From NCBI GenBank assembly GCA_045116915.1, contig JBGUMQ010000066.1:1-5557 (forward strand): a stretch of DNA of 5,557 nucleotides, given 5' to 3'. Under the pieces are notes generated by a model. It did no database searches. It saw only the letters and a list, made by a program, of their open reading frames with translations, and had not been told where the DNA came from. The stretch's first letter is position 1; every line of letters starts with the position of its first letter. Shown here in pieces: positions 5,528 through 5,557 of the stretch. The translations under genes and the position numbers were made by a program. This DNA comes from UBA9732 sp045116915. Lineage in GTDB: Bacteria > Spirochaetota > Spirochaetia > Sphaerochaetales > Sphaerochaetaceae.

Positions 5528-5557
5528 TCAGTCCTCCTGATGGTCCATGATGTAGCG
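5528..5557 (-). CDS. Possible C-terminal tail of an upstream operon gene
   Basis: On the minus strand one frame reads RYIMDHQED and then TGA at 5530-5528, four bases before the GTG of the first acyltransferase. The spacing matches the tight packing of all downstream junctions, and the AGGAGG site would lie inside this reading frame. Nine residues are too few to name a product, and other frames are also open here, so this is only a guess that the operon continues beyond the window. Confidence 0.3.
   Translation of the reverse strand, partial: RYIMDHQED
5533..5538 (-). promoter_or_regulatory. Ribosome binding site AGGAGG deciding a GTG start
   Basis: A full-consensus Shine-Dalgarno AGGAGG is followed by nine bases and then GTG (5523-5521). 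It is the reason for choosing GTG as the start of the first acyltransferase, although the frame is open further upstream. It is the strongest such site in the window, as expected for a gene at the head of a coupled series. Confidence 0.75.

Noticed and set aside
1..5557. Search for tRNA/rRNA genes, CRISPR repeats, insertion sequences and long repeats
   Set aside because: Nothing was seen by eye. The window is filled by protein-coding genes, with no intergenic stretch over four bases.

Overview
The window is almost entirely coding: seven protein genes, five of them joined by stop/start overlaps or 1-bp gaps, and no non-coding stretch longer than 4 bases. One gene lies on the + strand (positions 1-621, the C-terminal part of an ABC exporter ATPase, cut by the window edge). 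The rest of the window is one tightly packed minus-strand gene run read from 5557 down to 623.

In transcription order the minus-strand run is: a possible tail of an upstream gene (5557-5528), a first PlsC-type acyltransferase (5523-4885, GTG start), a second PlsC-type acyltransferase (4907-4263, TTG start), an AMP-forming acyl ligase (4266-2755), an acyl carrier protein (2753-2502), a DegV/FakB-type fatty-acid-binding protein (2505-1564), and a membrane-anchored alpha/beta hydrolase with a Cys where the nucleophile Ser normally sits (1567-623). Three junctions are 4-bp ATGA overlaps, one is a 1-bp gap and one is a 23-bp overlap, so translational coupling of one polycistronic mRNA is likely. 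The operon and the ABC gene converge with a single base between their stop codons.

The protein families suggest one lipid pathway, as an inference from context. Free fatty acid would be bound by the DegV protein, possibly after release from an ester by the hydrolase. The ligase would adenylate it and load it on the carrier protein, and the two acyltransferases would place acyl chains on a glycerol-phosphate type acceptor at the membrane. No glycerol-3-phosphate dehydrogenase, fatty acid kinase (FakA) or chain-building enzyme is in the window, so this looks like acyl-chain salvage or modification rather than de novo synthesis.

The organism cannot be fixed from the sequence. Base composition is moderately GC-rich. 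Arginine is often AGG/AGA (7 of 10 arginines in the ABC fragment, 5 of the first 6 in DegV, 8 of 17 in the second PlsC). ATA isoleucine is not rare, good Shine-Dalgarno sites are present, and the complete genes end in TGA (six) or TAA (one), never TAG. The families are typical of anaerobic bacteria. The AGG-rich usage would also fit an AGG-preferring bacterium such as a synergistete, or a gut Methanomassiliicoccales-type archaeon. In the archaeal case the ester-lipid genes would be a notable acquisition.
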